In this document: piece by piece, positions 46,165 to 58,489 of the stretch | Position numbering within the stretch: the stretch's first letter is position 1 | Layout: every line of letters starts with the position of its first letter | NCBI GenBank assembly: GCA_949825045.1 | Contig: OX463809.1 | Location: 4,367,501 to 4,431,500 of the forward strand | Source of the DNA: Argyresthia goedartella | Taxonomy: Eukaryota > Arthropoda > Insecta > Lepidoptera > Argyresthiidae | Direction of reading: 5' to 3' | DNA: 64,000 nt | Translations under genes and position numbers: made by a program | Notes under the pieces: generated by a model | Database searches by the model: none | What the model saw: only the letters and a program-made list of their open reading frames with translations | What the model was told of the DNA's origin: nothing

Positions 46165-46255
46165 CTTGGGTACGTGGTCAGCACTGGGGCTCGAACCTGC
46201 ATCTCCTGTGTGACAGGTGAGGGTGTAATCACTAGACCACGGCAGCTCTTAGATA
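46165..46255 (-). repeat. tRNA-like SINE head (family C type)
   Basis: On minus: 'agctgccgtggtctagtga', 'tcacctgtcacacaggagatg' and GGTTCGAGCCC. It resembles a tRNA but is followed by no matching acceptor stem and has the same layout as the SINE C head at 48,144. I do not call it a functional tRNA. Confidence 0.6.
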
Positions 46256-46487
46256 CGTTTACGATATGGTCAATAAGTAGGTATGTATTTTCACCAAAAA
46301 CTTTTTTGTGATCCAACTACAAATTTACAGCTTTCGGATTTTACGCTTTATTTGTGCTTTAAGACCTTGCTTTACGGGAAATACCCTATTGGTTTTAATT
46401 CCATTGCCTGTATCAAGCAAATTCAACAAAATTGTGATATAAACGGCAGCATTTTTTGACAGCCTTCACCTATATTTTTGATTTTCA

Positions 46488-47040
46488 GGGTTCCGTACCC
46501 GAAGGGTGCCAAACGGGACCCTATTACTAAGCCTCCGCTGTCCTTTTGTCCGTCCGTCCGTCCGTCACCGGACTCTATCGGATCAACCGTAATAGGTAGA
46601 GAACTGACATTTTCACAGAATGTGAATTTCTGTTGCCGCAACAGCAACAAATAGTGAAACATACCGATTTTCAAGAATTAAAAGAAGTACCCATAGAAGA
46701 AAATATTTGTATGGCCATCTTCTTAGCCATTTTGTTTCATTTGTTTATCGGTGAAAATGGACTCTCCCGATCCTATCGGAAAATATTTTTAGTTGCAGGT
46801 ATTGAGTTCTGTGCTTGGTTATTTGTCATCATATGATTAATAATTGCTCATTTGAATTATAATAAATAATATTAAGTTTTTTATCATATTTGATTTTATC
46901 ATAATTGAGTAAGTAAGTTACTCAATTTCTATCCACTTCCGGTTTAAATGAGCAGAGACTTTCGTTACCCTGAGTACATAGTTCAATACTTACATACTAC
47001 ATACACAAAACTATTTTTCTATGTTTCGATGTTGTTTCAT
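46488..47040 (-). repeat. Family D copy, long form
   Basis: Starts 'agggttccgtacccgaagg', with the (cgtc)n run at about 46,549-46,565 and the 'tctatccacttccggttta' segment near 46,930. It matches 7,876-8,610 in orientation and 25,588-26,398 in inverse. The plus frame at 46,633 is incidental. 47,041-48,143 holds nothing I can identify. Confidence 0.75.
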
Positions 47041-48143
47041 TACTTCAAGAGACCACAGACTTGAGATATTGATATTAGTTTTAACTTAGATAGGACACTA
47101 CATGGCGAATGACTTCTAATGTAATTTTATATTTTTTCTCACCGAAAGTTTCGATTTAAAATATTGAGTGTTTGTTTATGTTATGTTATGACCATGATAG
47201 ATCTGCTATTCGATTCATTTGAAGAGTTCGTTGTTGTCTGACAAACTATACGCAGTGCGAGTATTACCTAATTCTGTAGTGCAACAATAAACCAAAAGAA
47301 ACCAAACCATCAAAGAAAGTGTATGCAATACTAAATTTACGCTAGGTACATCTATAAAGGAAAACAAAAAGTTTCGTTTATGCAACGACACCAGCGCTGC
47401 AAAAAGCTTTTCCGCATTCTAACCTCAAAATAGCAACTTCGTCGCTTGATTTTGGGATCTCAGGCGGAAAAAATGTATTCCTAACTCATTCGAAAAGGCT
47501 TCTTTTCAAACCTCGCTACAACTATCGCCTTCAGCTCGTGCCGTAAACTTCCCGGTTCGTAAATATAATGTTCGTAAAAATATGCCTTTGCGAACTCGTA
47601 GGAAATCTACTATTTCAGGTTAGGTACCATTGTCACTGTTTTTTTTAATTTTTCATCAATAATTCATCAAATTCCGAGTTGCAATACCTGTCAGTGAGAG
47701 AAAGAGAAAACAGTATGCTTAGTATGTTATTTTGACAGCTGGAAATTTCTGTCAGAATCCTTTCAAATTGACAATTCGACCAATTAGAGCTCGTTTAAAA
47801 TAATTGAGTTCTGATTAGATGATGTCAATTTTAAATGGATTCCGATAGATTTTTTTACATGTCAGAGTTTTACTGCACAAGAAATCTGTAGGTAGTATGG
47901 GTCAGAAATGCTATGCAACTAAGTGGAAACCAAATACATATACCGGGCGTTAGAGCAGGACAAAATTGTGAAACGGATGATTGATCGCTGCGCTACCTAC
48001 TGTCTGGACATGACAACTAATTACGCAACGCCAATCACCGATCACTGAGGAAAATGCTAATGTAACGTCTAGCCTTACCTTCCGACAAGTGGCCCAGTTT
48101 GTAAAGGTCTTGGGTTCGATTCTCGGTGGTAGGTGTAGGAGAG

Positions 48144-48456
48144 GACGAGCTCCGTGGTCTAAGGGGTTTCACGCTTGCTTCTCACACAGGAGATGCAGGT
48201 TCGAATACTAACTATGTACCAAGGAGATAAATTCATCTTAAGTACATTATCGGACATTCAGTGTTTCGGATGACAGTTAGGCTGTAGGTCCCTGCTGCTA
48301 TCGCTGCGTGGTAGTGATCGTAAAACCCCTCCATTAACCCCCACTAAGCCAGCGTGGTTGAGCATGGAGTGATCCTGATCATACTCGTATCCGGATAAAG
48401 GCCTGTGCGCTTCGGTGGGTACATTAATGGACTACATTCATTATTTTACAGGTATA
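48144..48456 (+). repeat. SINE family C copy, most complete
   Basis: The tRNA-like head 'agctccgtggtctaagggg' with 'gcttctcacacaggagatg' and B box GGTTCGAATAC near 48,199 is followed by the 'taggtccctgctgctatcg' and 'ctcgtatccggataaagg' body, ending near 'ggactacattcattatttt'. It is the reference copy for the partial ones at 3,596, 17,780, 22,590 and 24,445. Confidence 0.8.
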
Positions 48457-48813
48457 AGGTGTAACAGAAAAGTCATTTATGAGTTGTTAGGTGACACCAA
48501 TCTGATCTAGCTTCACTATGGAAGGTTGGTCAACAGTGAAAAGGAAAATTTCGAGATTGTTCGACATAGATTAATGCGGCAACCATCATATTTCTAATAG
48601 CTGAGGCTATGGGCTAGCCCTGTCTTGTGAGATGGACAATTGAATAACTGGATGAACATGGGTGCAGCTGTGCTTCTGCTACACCGAATGGAAAGAAAAT
48701 TGAATGAATGAATGAAATCGTTACTTTCATGCTTGTTACCCGTGTTAAAATTACAACTACAAACATAAACTACTTGATTGCGTAGTTGTCTATAGATAGC
48801 CTTAAGTTATATA

Positions 48814-49188
48814 TGTCACCGTAAGATTGTCAAAACCGTTAGTTTATAAACTAACGCGTTAGTTTGTAAACTATCAACAAATTTTAAACCAGATCGACAG
48901 GGTTTAGAATTTACGTTTATTTTGTACTTACATGTCAACTAACACGAAGAGTATTCGGGGGCTTCCCCCCCACCCCTAGTCATCGCCTAAGCTAACGCAG
49001 TGTTTGCTCTGGTATTTTCTTTGCAATTCAAGTTTAAACCTGTTCACAATTGAACTGTTTTATTATAACCTAAAGCGTCATATCGTAAGCAGTACGCTAC
49101 AGTTCATAATTTATCGATAGTTTGTAACCTAAGGAGAGAAAAAAACGTTAGATTATCAACTAACGGTTTTGACAATCTTACGGTGACA
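48814..49188. mobile_element. MITE family F, intact ends, TA duplication
   Basis: The 43-bp terminal inverted repeats start TGTCACCGTAAGATTGTC. They are exact for the first 31 bp and have two mismatches after. TA flanks both sides (48,812-48,813 and 49,189-49,190), the target duplication of Tc1/mariner-type transposition. The 375-bp interior holds the F core in inverse ('catcgcctaagctaacgca') and no transposase. Confidence 0.88.
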
Positions 49189-49315
49189 TACATACTGTAA
49201 TAGGGATTAATAAATGGTTTAAAAACACAGTTTATCGATAGTGTGTTAACTAACGAGATAAAAAAAGTTAGATTAAAAAAAAACACATAATCTTTAAGAT
49301 AATAACAATAATACA

Positions 49316-49422
49316 GTACACACACACACACACATACGGTACATATAAAACACTATAAAATACCCCGCGAGCGACACATGAAGTTAGCGGATTAATTAAT
49401 TCCCCCCCCCCCCCCCCCCCCC
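49316..49422. repeat. (CA)n run and a 21-base poly-C run
   Basis: A CA dinucleotide run lies at about 49,316-49,334. A run of 21 C residues is at 49,402-49,422, immediately upstream of the retrotransposon remnant at 49,488. Confidence 0.9.
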
Positions 49423-49487
49423 GACTCCTTGAAGCCTATCGGATGAACAAATGGAATTATTGTAAAACAATAATAATAATAACTCCT

Positions 49488-49915
49488 TACTACAAATATC
49501 AACCTTCATCCATATTAGAAAACGAAAATTTTAAAATATATTGGGACAGATCTATAATTGCCGATAAAACAATACACTACAATAGACCTGATATAACAGT
49601 GCAAGACAAAATTAACAAACTTGTATACCTTATAGACATTGCTATACCCAACACTCACAATCTTAACAGCACGCAAGCTACAAAGATAGCTAAATACAAT
49701 GATCTTTCAATAGAGATCCAGTCTCAATGGAGGGTCAAGACAGTGAAAACAGTACCCGTTGTAATATCTACAACCGGTATCATCCCCAAATCATTACACT
49801 CGTACTTAAAAACAATACATTTACATCCATCAACATATACACTACTGCAAAAGACCGTTATTTTAAACACTTGCAGGATCGTCCGCAAATTCATGGGAAA
49901 TTCATCTTAATTTCA
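49488..49915 (+). pseudogene. C-terminal endonuclease fragment of a non-LTR retrotransposon
   Basis: An open stretch of about 140 codons, ending at the stop near 49,910, encodes 'ILENENFKIYWDRSI', then 'NRPDITV' and 'LIDIAIPNTHNL'. The PD..(12-13 residues)..D arrangement is that of the PD-(D/E)XK restriction-like endonuclease at the C-terminus of R2/R4/Dong-type elements. It continues with 'VPVVISTTGIIPKSLHSYL'. The fragment lacks reverse transcriptase. The codons before about 49,488 are a microsatellite (aataat). It is a 5'-truncated copy that still reads through in one frame. The clade is uncertain. Confidence 0.65.
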
Positions 49916-50008
49916 TTTCATTTCATTCATTCATCACTATGCACTTGGCTTAGGCCCGTGCCGTAAAATAACCTCCTATGAATAGGAGAGAAAAAGAAAG
50001 AAATAACT

Positions 50009-50258
50009 ATAATACCTTGGACACTATTTACACACATTGATCTAGCTCTAAACTAGGATTCCCTGTATATAGGGTACTAGACAACAATACACATACTTAT
50101 ATAGATCAATGTTATACTTAGATAGATAAACAACCATGACTAGGATACAAACATTCTCATCAAACAAATAATTGCCCTCACCGGGACTTGGATTCGTAGG
50201 CAGGGTCACTACCGACTCGGCCATTCGGTTGTCGGTCACTAGCGACTCGGTCCGTCGC
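50009..50258 (-). repeat. SINE family B copy
   Basis: On minus: tRNA-like 'gtgaccctgcctacgaatc', a degenerate B box (the 'gggactt' on plus), 'gtatcctagtcatggttg', 'tagatcaatgtgtgtaaat' and 'tgtccaaggtatta'. It passes into a family D scrap ('tttcaataccacatacaa') at 50,265 and a SINE A scrap ('ggtatcctagtgtggggcc') at 50,343. 50,400-51,439 holds no supported gene. Confidence 0.7.
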
Positions 50259-51439
50259 ATTTTCTTTCAATACCACATACAAACTTATGAATGCGACCTC
50301 TTTGGTGCTAAGACCGAGGTTGTGAGAGGTGGATGGACACAGGGTATCCTAGTGTGGGGCCAAAAGCAACGCATGGTGTCATTTAATTAATTAGCTAAAT
50401 AATGTCCTGAATTCGTTTTTCCAAAAACTGCATATTAACCTAAATTCAGCAATGGGCGCAGATATGAAAAGAAATCCGCACCGAGCGGGCTTCCTAAGCC
50501 GAACTTACGAAAGTATTAGTGTCAGGCAAGTGTGAGGCCCTCTTTACACTGGTAATTAAATATTAACCGAGTTTCCTTACAGTAGGGTTTGTTTTATAAA
50601 AGAAACTGTAGGTAAGTTAGTAGCCCATTTACTTCGATAACCGAGTGACTCAGCTCATTACAATAGCCAAAATGTGCCCGGTGACAGCGTCCGTGTCACT
50701 GACGTAATAAGGTTGAGTTTAATTTGAACCACCGGGGCTTTAATTTTGTGAAGACTGTATCTTGAAGGGGACATTTCGGTGTCCGGGGACAAAAAGTACC
50801 CGAATGAACAGAATAACAACTAATGCCATTTTTTACTAATCTTATACTTATGCGTAATCTTACTTGCGCACGATAGTATTTGTTTCTAATTGTTTTATAA
50901 ATAATTGTCAAAAAAAAATGTCCAAATTGGTAATGTATATCCCTGCCGCATCCGCACGACATTTTTCGACCAATCTTCTAAAAAATCACTTACTTTCTGA
51001 TTGGTGCAACAATCTTCTGTTTTATTGTAATGAGTTTCCTTATTTTCGACGTCTCCATAGATTTTCGGCCGGGGGCGGACAGCTGATTTGTAAGGAGGAG
51101 TGAAAAATAAAGTTGCTCTGAGCAACTTGATTTCATAGCAAAAGTTACACTACACTAACAACCCTTAAAAAATTGACTATACCTTTCTGTTACATCCTGT
51201 AATAAGGTTTTATTATAATATAGCTATAATTTATATCGATGGCTATAAAAGTATTTTTTATGAGAAAATGGTTACATTTTCTGAACAGTATCTGTGTGGT
51301 TACATTTTCTTAATTAAACGTTTTTTTAGTAAACCCAACGGTTACTGATATAAATAGAAAAACGTTTTGTTTTTGCTGCAACAATCAAACGCAACATTTT
51401 CAAGAGTGTTCCACCATCTAAATCATGTTTCCCCAAGGT

Positions 51440-51640
51440 CAAACAAACATCAAAAATTCTGATTTTCAGGGCAAAAAAGGATCAGCAAAAACCAAAATGT
51501 TTTAAATCTCACCCCCTTTACCCTTCACCTAAGCTACCGCAGTATTTTCTCCCGATATTTGCTTTAAAAATCAGTATATTTGCTGTGCAAATCAGTATTA
51601 TTGATGTGCAGTTTAATATTTCCCATTAAGAGAATACTTC
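51440..51640 (-). repeat. Family F-related fragment
   Basis: On plus it has 'cacctaagctaccgcagta' and 'atttgctgtgcaaatcagt', the inverse of 30,893-30,960. Termini are not preserved. 51,641-52,890 contains no feature I can support. Confidence 0.5.
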
Positions 51641-52890
51641 CATACTTGCATCATCAAGGAGCCTACGGATATAAGTTTATAGTCAACTATCTTATTCATG
51701 TTCTTGCTTACACCATTTAGTGCCATCTACTGGAATTTTCCTGTATCAACAGTCATCAAGGCGGGCGGGAAATGGTAAAGCACTTTAGCGCCATCTTTCG
51801 GCGTTTTCATGTATGAACGACGGGTTTAACGCACAAGCGAAGAAGAGGGTTGATCTTTACTGATATATTCAGCCACAGATGGCAGGACCAGTAGATATAA
51901 TATTATATTTAGTGTTTTTATTGCTTTTGTGTTCTTGATCTGGTTTGTTTATTTTGATGTCATAAACTAGAGTTAATTGTTTTATTGGCTGGATTTCGAG
52001 TATTAGGTATCCAGTTGCTCAGCCAGATACTAAGCCTATAAAATCAGAATCATAGAAAATAACAGAAATATATTTTTTTACGATACGACATTTTTTTTTA
52101 CATTTTGTCGCTAATTAATGTTTACATTTAATGTTAAAAATTATGCTCACTTACGCGTTTTTTCACCTCCCATTATTATTATTTTCGGTCGCTCCCAGCT
52201 TGCAGCGCGTTAAGCGCAAGGGTGACCGAACGCGCCTAGAAATTTAGGATTCACAACGTGGCGTGAAATTCAGATTTAAAAAAGGAAAAGGTGTTATTTT
52301 GTTTTACCAAATGCTTTATAAATCATGTTTACTTTTGTCTAGGGGTCCAAAAATAACCCTGTAGTAGTTTAAAAACTAAAAGCACCCTTTTTATATCAAT
52401 TCCAGCTCCATCATCAGGTGACAATGGTGAGAATATCGCCAAGAAATATGAACAGGACTTGTCACGACGATTCTAATGAGCCCTAACTCGGGCTCCATCA
52501 TCAGACCAGCTCGATGGTACCATATCATTGTATTGTCATCTGGACTACATATACACACCAGGTTTCGTGATAATAGGAGAACTAGTCTTGGGCGAAAATT
52601 CCATTACTAGATTTGTTGCACAATGTTATTTAGTTGCAAGTCAACCTAATTAATCAAAGGATGTTAAAAAGCAAATTGAAGAAACAAAGTAGTTGATGCT
52701 GCGTTCAACAGGATGACTTAGATGAAAAGTAAAGTAAATCATATTCAAATTTTAATAAACTTATTCATTAAAAACATTTCAAACTGAAAATTTCATTAGA
52801 ATCAAAACCGACCAGATAACATCTATCTTCAAATGACAAACTTACCTAATCTATGGGAGAACTACTCTCAAAATTAAGGCTCGTTTCTAA

Positions 52891-53532
52891 CTAGTCCAAA
52901 CTGAACCATTGTACCAATTTCTCGCATTCAATATCATACTGCCTGAAGTTGTCTATCTCAAGTATGATCTCCTCCACCATATCGGGACAAATGTTGCTGC
53001 CAAAGTCAACATCCGATTCCCCATAATAGTCTATGTCGCTGAACATATAGTCATCATTGTTATCAATACCGGCTAACCCAGAAACCTTTCTTGATTTGAT
53101 TGGTTTTGTAATATTACTTTTCGATTCATCCTTTTTTCGTAGATTCTTTTTCGGTTGGTTTTGGTCTTCTATTTGTTTGGACAAACGGCAATGGCTTGCA
53201 TGAATATCTTTTTCATCAGGATCCAAGAAGCCGGCTGATACGTACTGCAAGAAGGTTTCCTCTTTAGATGTATCCTTTTTCGGCTCATAGTCTTTTTCAG
53301 TACATTGATATGGTTTGTCATTTTCATTTTTCTGTATTGGGTCCGTGTCTTTCAAGGTTGTCACATTAAAACCTTTCTTACTGAATTTTTCTAAAACTTT
53401 ATCAGGGGAATCTGATTTGGTGGAAGGTTTTTCTTTTTGTTCCTCGGATTTTTGTAGGGTCCCTTGTGAAAGTACAGTAAAAATAAATAATGTCATAACG
53501 AATAATTCCAAATAAATGAAACAGTGTCCCAT
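52891..53532 (-). CDS. Predicted secreted protein, 213 aa, unknown function
   Basis: Single uninterrupted frame starting at ATG 53,532. Residues 4-22 (CFIYLELFVMTLFIFTVLS) are a hydrophobic signal peptide with likely cleavage near 22-24. The mature part is highly polar, rich in Lys, Asp and Glu, with low-complexity segments. It has four cysteines (C77, C115, C182, C203), two N-glycosylation sequons (N56, N140) and an acidic Asp/Tyr-rich patch at 148-176. An ATTAAA signal lies downstream near 52,755-52,760 on minus. I recognise no family. It could be an extracellular structural, seminal or matrix-type protein, but nothing in the sequence decides this. No repeat of the window overlaps it, which favours a host gene. 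Confidence 0.55.
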   Translation of the reverse strand: MGHCFIYLELFVMTLFIFTVLSQGTLQKSEEQKEKPSTKSDSPDKVLEKFSKKGFNVTTLKDTDPIQKNENDKPYQCTEKDYEPKKDTSKEETFLQYVSAGFLDPDEKDIHASHCRLSKQIEDQNQPKKNLRKKDESKSNITKPIKSRKVSGLAGIDNNDDYMFSDIDYYGESDVDFGSNICPDMVEEIILEIDNFRQYDIECEKLVQWFSLD

Positions 53533-56500
53533 GTTTGAATCAAGGAATGTATCGAAAAGAAATAATATTGTAGGTTGTTGCAGTAGTATAAAGTTGATTA
53601 ATTAAATTCTTACACGATGTATTGATACGCTGATATGCTTCGATTCGTTGGTGTTGTTTAAATAATAAACAATAATTGTATGTCAAGACCTACCATTGTG
53701 TGGATGTTTTGCATCTACAGAAAGTATTTTATTTTATATTTTCTTTCCTGCAATGCAGATTGTTCTCCTGGTAGGTAGGTACAATACAAAATATTTATCT
53801 ACATTAATTAATTGTTTGACCCCACTGTCTAAGTAATAACTATTTTAACAAGAGTCATGATATTACATGAGTAAATAAAGCATTTATCAGATAGGTATCT
53901 CTCAATTATGGTACGCCGCTCAAGACTAATTTATGACGATAATCGGGGTCTATTCATTTCAAAATTACTATCAACTCAAACCAATCTGTTGAATGAACTG
54001 AAACACACACATTATAGAGGCTTACTCGTAAGTGGCCGATCGTTAACTACAATCGCTAACTAATCCATTCAGTGCTTGAATCGACACAAATAACCCTTAG
54101 ACTTCGGAAAATACTCCAATTATTTCCCTCCCCCATACCGCCGTACACCACCCCAACCCCCCGCTGAGAGAGATCAAAACAGCCCAATTACAAGACCCAC
54201 CCTTTAATAAACTCCTGTTTGTACAAATCTGCAATAAAGACACAAATAAATAATCACAATTTGACGCGAAAAGCCCCGAAATTAGCATCGCAAATTGAAA
54301 GATAATGCGAATTCATATTCAAGACCCCGACAAAGATGACTCGGTTTTACTAGTGTGTATTTCAACTTACAGCGCTTTAATGCTGTTGAACGTTCAGAAG
54401 TTAGATAGAGAAAGTGTGTGTTTGCAGCGCTGTAGCGGCTATATGTTCGGTCGGATGTTTAACAAGACGCTAACAGATGCAAATTGACAGCGGTTGGCAA
54501 CACTGATTCGAAATGGCGCCAAAACATTTGCATAATTTGTTTTGAATGGAAAATGTTTGCTTAAAATCACAGGGGTTATTGTTTTGATGAATAAAAGGAC
54601 GGCGTATATTTTACTAATTTATACTTAGCATAACCATAACACTATTTGGCTCTATTGGTTGTAACATGGCCATATCACATAGGACTTTCTACATTTCTAA
54701 TGAAACTATGTACAAGGTGAAACCAAAAGAAGAATTATAACTATGACTTGTATTGCACAAATGATTTGAGTATATACATCTAGACTTTGGCAACAAAAAC
54801 TAGAGAATATATGATGGCAGCATTTGCAGACAAAGCATGTTTTTTTTAATATTTAGTTTGGCTGGAACGCGCACAAAATAGTTAAGTTGCCATCATTTAT
54901 TTTCCAGTATTTTTGATAAGGATTGTATCTAAAATTAACAAAATATCAAATATAATTTGTATCTTACATTTGGGGCGTATATGTACCTAAACATATTCAA
55001 AGTATCTTTTACTCTATAAAACTTAGCATTAGCATAAAATAACTTACCGCCGTACTCAGAATCATAATAACCTGAAGCCTGCGAGGCTCAAATAGTTTTA
55101 TTGTATAGTGGGCACTTGACCCTCGGGATTTAGCCCTTCCATACATGTATATTTAGAGTTTTAAATTTCCTGGTAAAGAGGCATCGATATTCAAGTCTGT
55201 GTAAAGAGGTATATTTTTTAATAGATTTATTATATTTGTTCGGGTATTTAGTCATTATTACCAACAATTCTAGTGAATAAAGATTGTTTTATATTTATGA
55301 ACATGGACGATAGTCAAATAGATTTTTTTAATTTTATGGTCAAATTGAAGAACTTTTTTTTATAGAGATAATGACCAAGATGGTGCAAGAAGCATGTGGC
55401 GAAGAAGGGAGGTTTGAGCGTTTATTACTGCGGTAAATGCAACACCGTTTATACAATTCATTTTTTGACTAGGACATCGATTTTCCAACTGCGTCTTTTG
55501 TGCCAAAAATAAAACACTGACTTTGAAGAAATATTTCATATGATATGTGTAGTTTAGATCAAGTTTTTAATTGCGCTCTTAATAAACACACAATACACTA
55601 TTAGTGCAATACTTTTTTGAAGTAATTATTAAAAATTTTAGATTTTGGTATAATACTAGAAAATGTGTATATTGCCAAAATGAATATGGTTAGTAGTGTT
55701 AAGTTTAAAGCTTAATTTGAAAATAAATCCATTTATTAAAAGTATTTTCGAATTTATGTAGGAAAGGCATATGTTAACCTATTATGTTCTCATTTATTCG
55801 TTTTATTTCTGATAAAAATCAATAGTAAGTATCAAATATTTTATAGTAGTATTCTAGGGTTAATGAACCATTAACCCGATTCCAAATTAAAATTTTCCTA
55901 CGAAATCATTCACTAAGTAATCTAGTTAATCATAAAGCGACTCTGGGTAAGGCAGTTAGCCACGATAATTATAAAATCATAATGCGAAACTTCTAATTTT
56001 AACGCGTCTAGTCCTTGCGCTAAGCCGTTTTGAATAAACTAAGCGAAAATTAGGTACCTACTTGTATCCGGCGGGGTTATTACGTATCTTGCAAACAGTA
56101 AGCAATCGACAAAAAATGCGCAATTTCTGCTGTCAAAAGTGACAATAGCGGAGTGTAGCCAGCGGTCAACGGTGCTGCCTCTAGCGAGCAATCGCATTAC
56201 TAAAAAGGGCATTGTTGTTGCAAGTAGCAGAAAGCAGTGTTGCCCTTTTAGCCACTTTGTGGCTAGATCTAGAGCATTTTCAACGGTTTTAGCCAAAAAA
56301 TAATAATTTATCGAAACGATATCATTGTTTATGATAATAATATTATATTATCAATAGTCATAGAATATGAAAGTTTGCAAAGATTAGCCACTTCTAGCCA
56401 CATTTCAAAAATGTTTGTTTCTTACAAAACTGCTTACTTTTTTTATGTAGCCACAAACTAGATTGCCCTGGCGGCAACACTGGCAGAAAGCAAACAATTA

Positions 56501-56985
56501 GCGAGCGATCACTTTAGATAATACGAATTCGGTATGACACATTGCAGACGACCGCGCGATGAATGCGCGATCGCTGCGCAATAGCTGCTGATTGCTGAAT
56601 TATAGGTAATAAGCCCGCCGATTTCATCGTCATTTGGTATTTAACTGAGTAGTCAAAATATTACTTTTGCTCTGCCTGCACCGCCGAAACGCTCACTTTA
56701 TTTGTTACTTGTAAATTCATACTTGTTTTTGACTTGATAATTTTGAAGTAAAATGTCGAGACTTTTTGTACACAAAGCTTCAAACTGCAGACCTGTTTTA
56801 GTTGACTACTTTAACCCCTATTTATTTCTACGTTCTAAGCCTACCAGGCGTGGTCGAGTCTAGATCGACTTATGATATCAATAAAATACTGCGCTCGCGA
56901 GCTACCAAATCTACTCAAGCTGCAAGCTTAGGTGCACATAGACACTTTTTTGTTCTTTTTTTTATTCGTTCGTTTTTTTTAAAAC
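53533..56985. other. Non-coding stretch, no supported feature
   Basis: AT-rich; no exon with splice sites, RNA gene, or repeat shared with the rest of the window was recognised. It flanks the 213-aa gene and could hold its promoter, but I see no distinctive element. Confidence 0.4.
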
Positions 56986-56989
56986 ATTT

Positions 56990-57165
56990 ATAGACTCATA
57001 CATTGCTTCTGACCCCACACTAGGATACCCTGTATCGTGAGAAGCAGAAACAGCAACTTCAAAGACATCCAAGACCTGGTGTTTTTTCTTAATCCCCAGC
57101 CGAGATCGAACCCGGGACCTCTTGCATGGTAGGCAGAACCACAAACGCAGCGCCACAGAGGTCGT
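56990..57165 (-). repeat. SINE family A copy
   Basis: On minus: 'cgtttgtggttctgcctac', B box GGTTCGATCTC, 'ggggattaagaaaaaacacc' and 'gtatcctagtgtggggtca'. It carries a few substitutions relative to 20,246. Confidence 0.75.
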
Positions 57166-57399
57166 CGCTACTAAAACTATATCAATATTCGTAAACTAGT
57201 AGATTAATTAGTAACATTAAATCTGATTCCATTTAAATGCTTCTTCAGTTTTAAGACGACAATATACTAACGACCAACACAACTAGGCGCATGACATCTA
57301 AGCGTTCATTTATAAGTATAACGTAGGGAACACCGGAACGGTGATTCATACCATATAGTAAATAAAGCTCAAAGCTTTTATTGCAAATAGGCAAAAATA

Positions 57400-58128
57400 A
57401 TGCACTTTAACAAGTCTTGACAACGAGCTTGACGAGCTTCTTCCAGCTATCACACATATAATAAACTTCTCTCTCTCCAATGGTTCCTTCCATAATGTGT
57501 GGAAAAAAGCCTTACTTATCCCATTACCCAAAACATCAAATCCCTCCTCTTATAAAGTGTTTCGTCCAATTTCCATTCTGCCTATCCTATCCAAAGTCCT
57601 TGAATCCATTGTCCATTCTCAGTTATCCTCCTACTTAGGCTCAAACAACTTGCTGAATCAACTGCAAACGGTTTTAGGCCCGTTCATAGCACCTTGCTTA
57701 AAGTCAGCGATGACATTCAGCATGCGATCAACAACTCACTGTGCTTGCACTGCTGAATTTCAGCGGCGCCTTTAACTGCGTCGATTTCGATATCCTCGTT
57801 GAGACCATGAAGTCCTTGAATGTGTCCTTTGTCTCTGCTTCCTGGTTCGACTCTTATCTGAGAGGTCGCCAGCAACGTATTAGGTCGCAGGTGACTTCAA
57901 CGAAGTGGTGTGACCTCGTTGCGGGGGTCCCTCAGGGTGGTATTCTCTCTCCTCTTCTCTTATCCGTCTTCATAAATTCCGTCTTGGATGCTCTCTCCTC
58001 ATCATACCATCTTTACGCAGACGATCTCCAGATTTATCGTCTTTTTTCTCCCTGTGATATGGTCTCTGCTGTAGGGATGGGACAGGGACTGGGCCACTTC
58101 TTTTGGACTACTTGTCAACCCTAGTAAG
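57400..58128 (+). pseudogene. CR1/Jockey-like RT pseudogene, 5' part
   Basis: Two overlapping frames carry RT motifs. Frame one (from about 57,420) has 'ALLIPLPKTSNPSSYK' and 'RPISILPILSKVLE'. Frame two (57,741-58,124) has 'LNFSGAFNCVDFDIL', 'GVPQGGILSPLL' and 'YADDLQIY'. A shift near 57,680-57,760 separates them, and the first catalytic Asp region is altered ('FSGAFNCVD' in place of a D..KAFD type). The endonuclease and ORF1 are absent, so it is 5' truncated. The remainder of RT resumes at about 58,490, after a SINE. Confidence 0.85.
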
Positions 58129-58185
58129 TACTAGGCTTTGATTATTGTTTCCAGGTTTTGTCCTTAACTTGTTACAGAATCTGTC

Positions 58186-58187
<2 letters not shown>

Positions 58188-58217
<30 letters not shown>

Positions 58218-58456
58218 CCTTGGACACTATTTACACACATTGATCTAGTCACAAACTAGGATTCCCTGTATCTTGGGTACTATACAACGATACACATACT
58301 TATATTGATAGATATTATACTTCGATAGATAAACAACCATGACTAGGGTACAAACATCCGTTCTCATTAAACAAATATTTGCCACCAACGGGACTCGAAC
58401 CCGGGACCCTTGGCTTCGTAGGCAGGGTCACTGCCGACTCGGCCATTCGGGTTTTT
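58188..58456 (-). repeat. SINE family B copy inside the RT pseudogene
   Basis: On minus: 'gtgaccctgcctacgaagc', B box GGTTCGAGTCC, the 'gttgtttatctatcgaagt' body, 'ttgatctagatc'-like end, 'ccaaggtatt' and an (ATT)n tail (plus-strand TAA run at 58,190-58,216). It splits the RT frame, so it inserted after the retrotransposon. Confidence 0.8.
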
Positions 58457-58489
58457 AAACCCTATTACCCCTATAACCTATGATGGAAC

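Noticed and set aside
46165..46255. tRNA gene
   Set aside because: Has tRNA-like boxes but no convincing acceptor-stem pairing, and the same layout appears in the SINE C head at 48,144.
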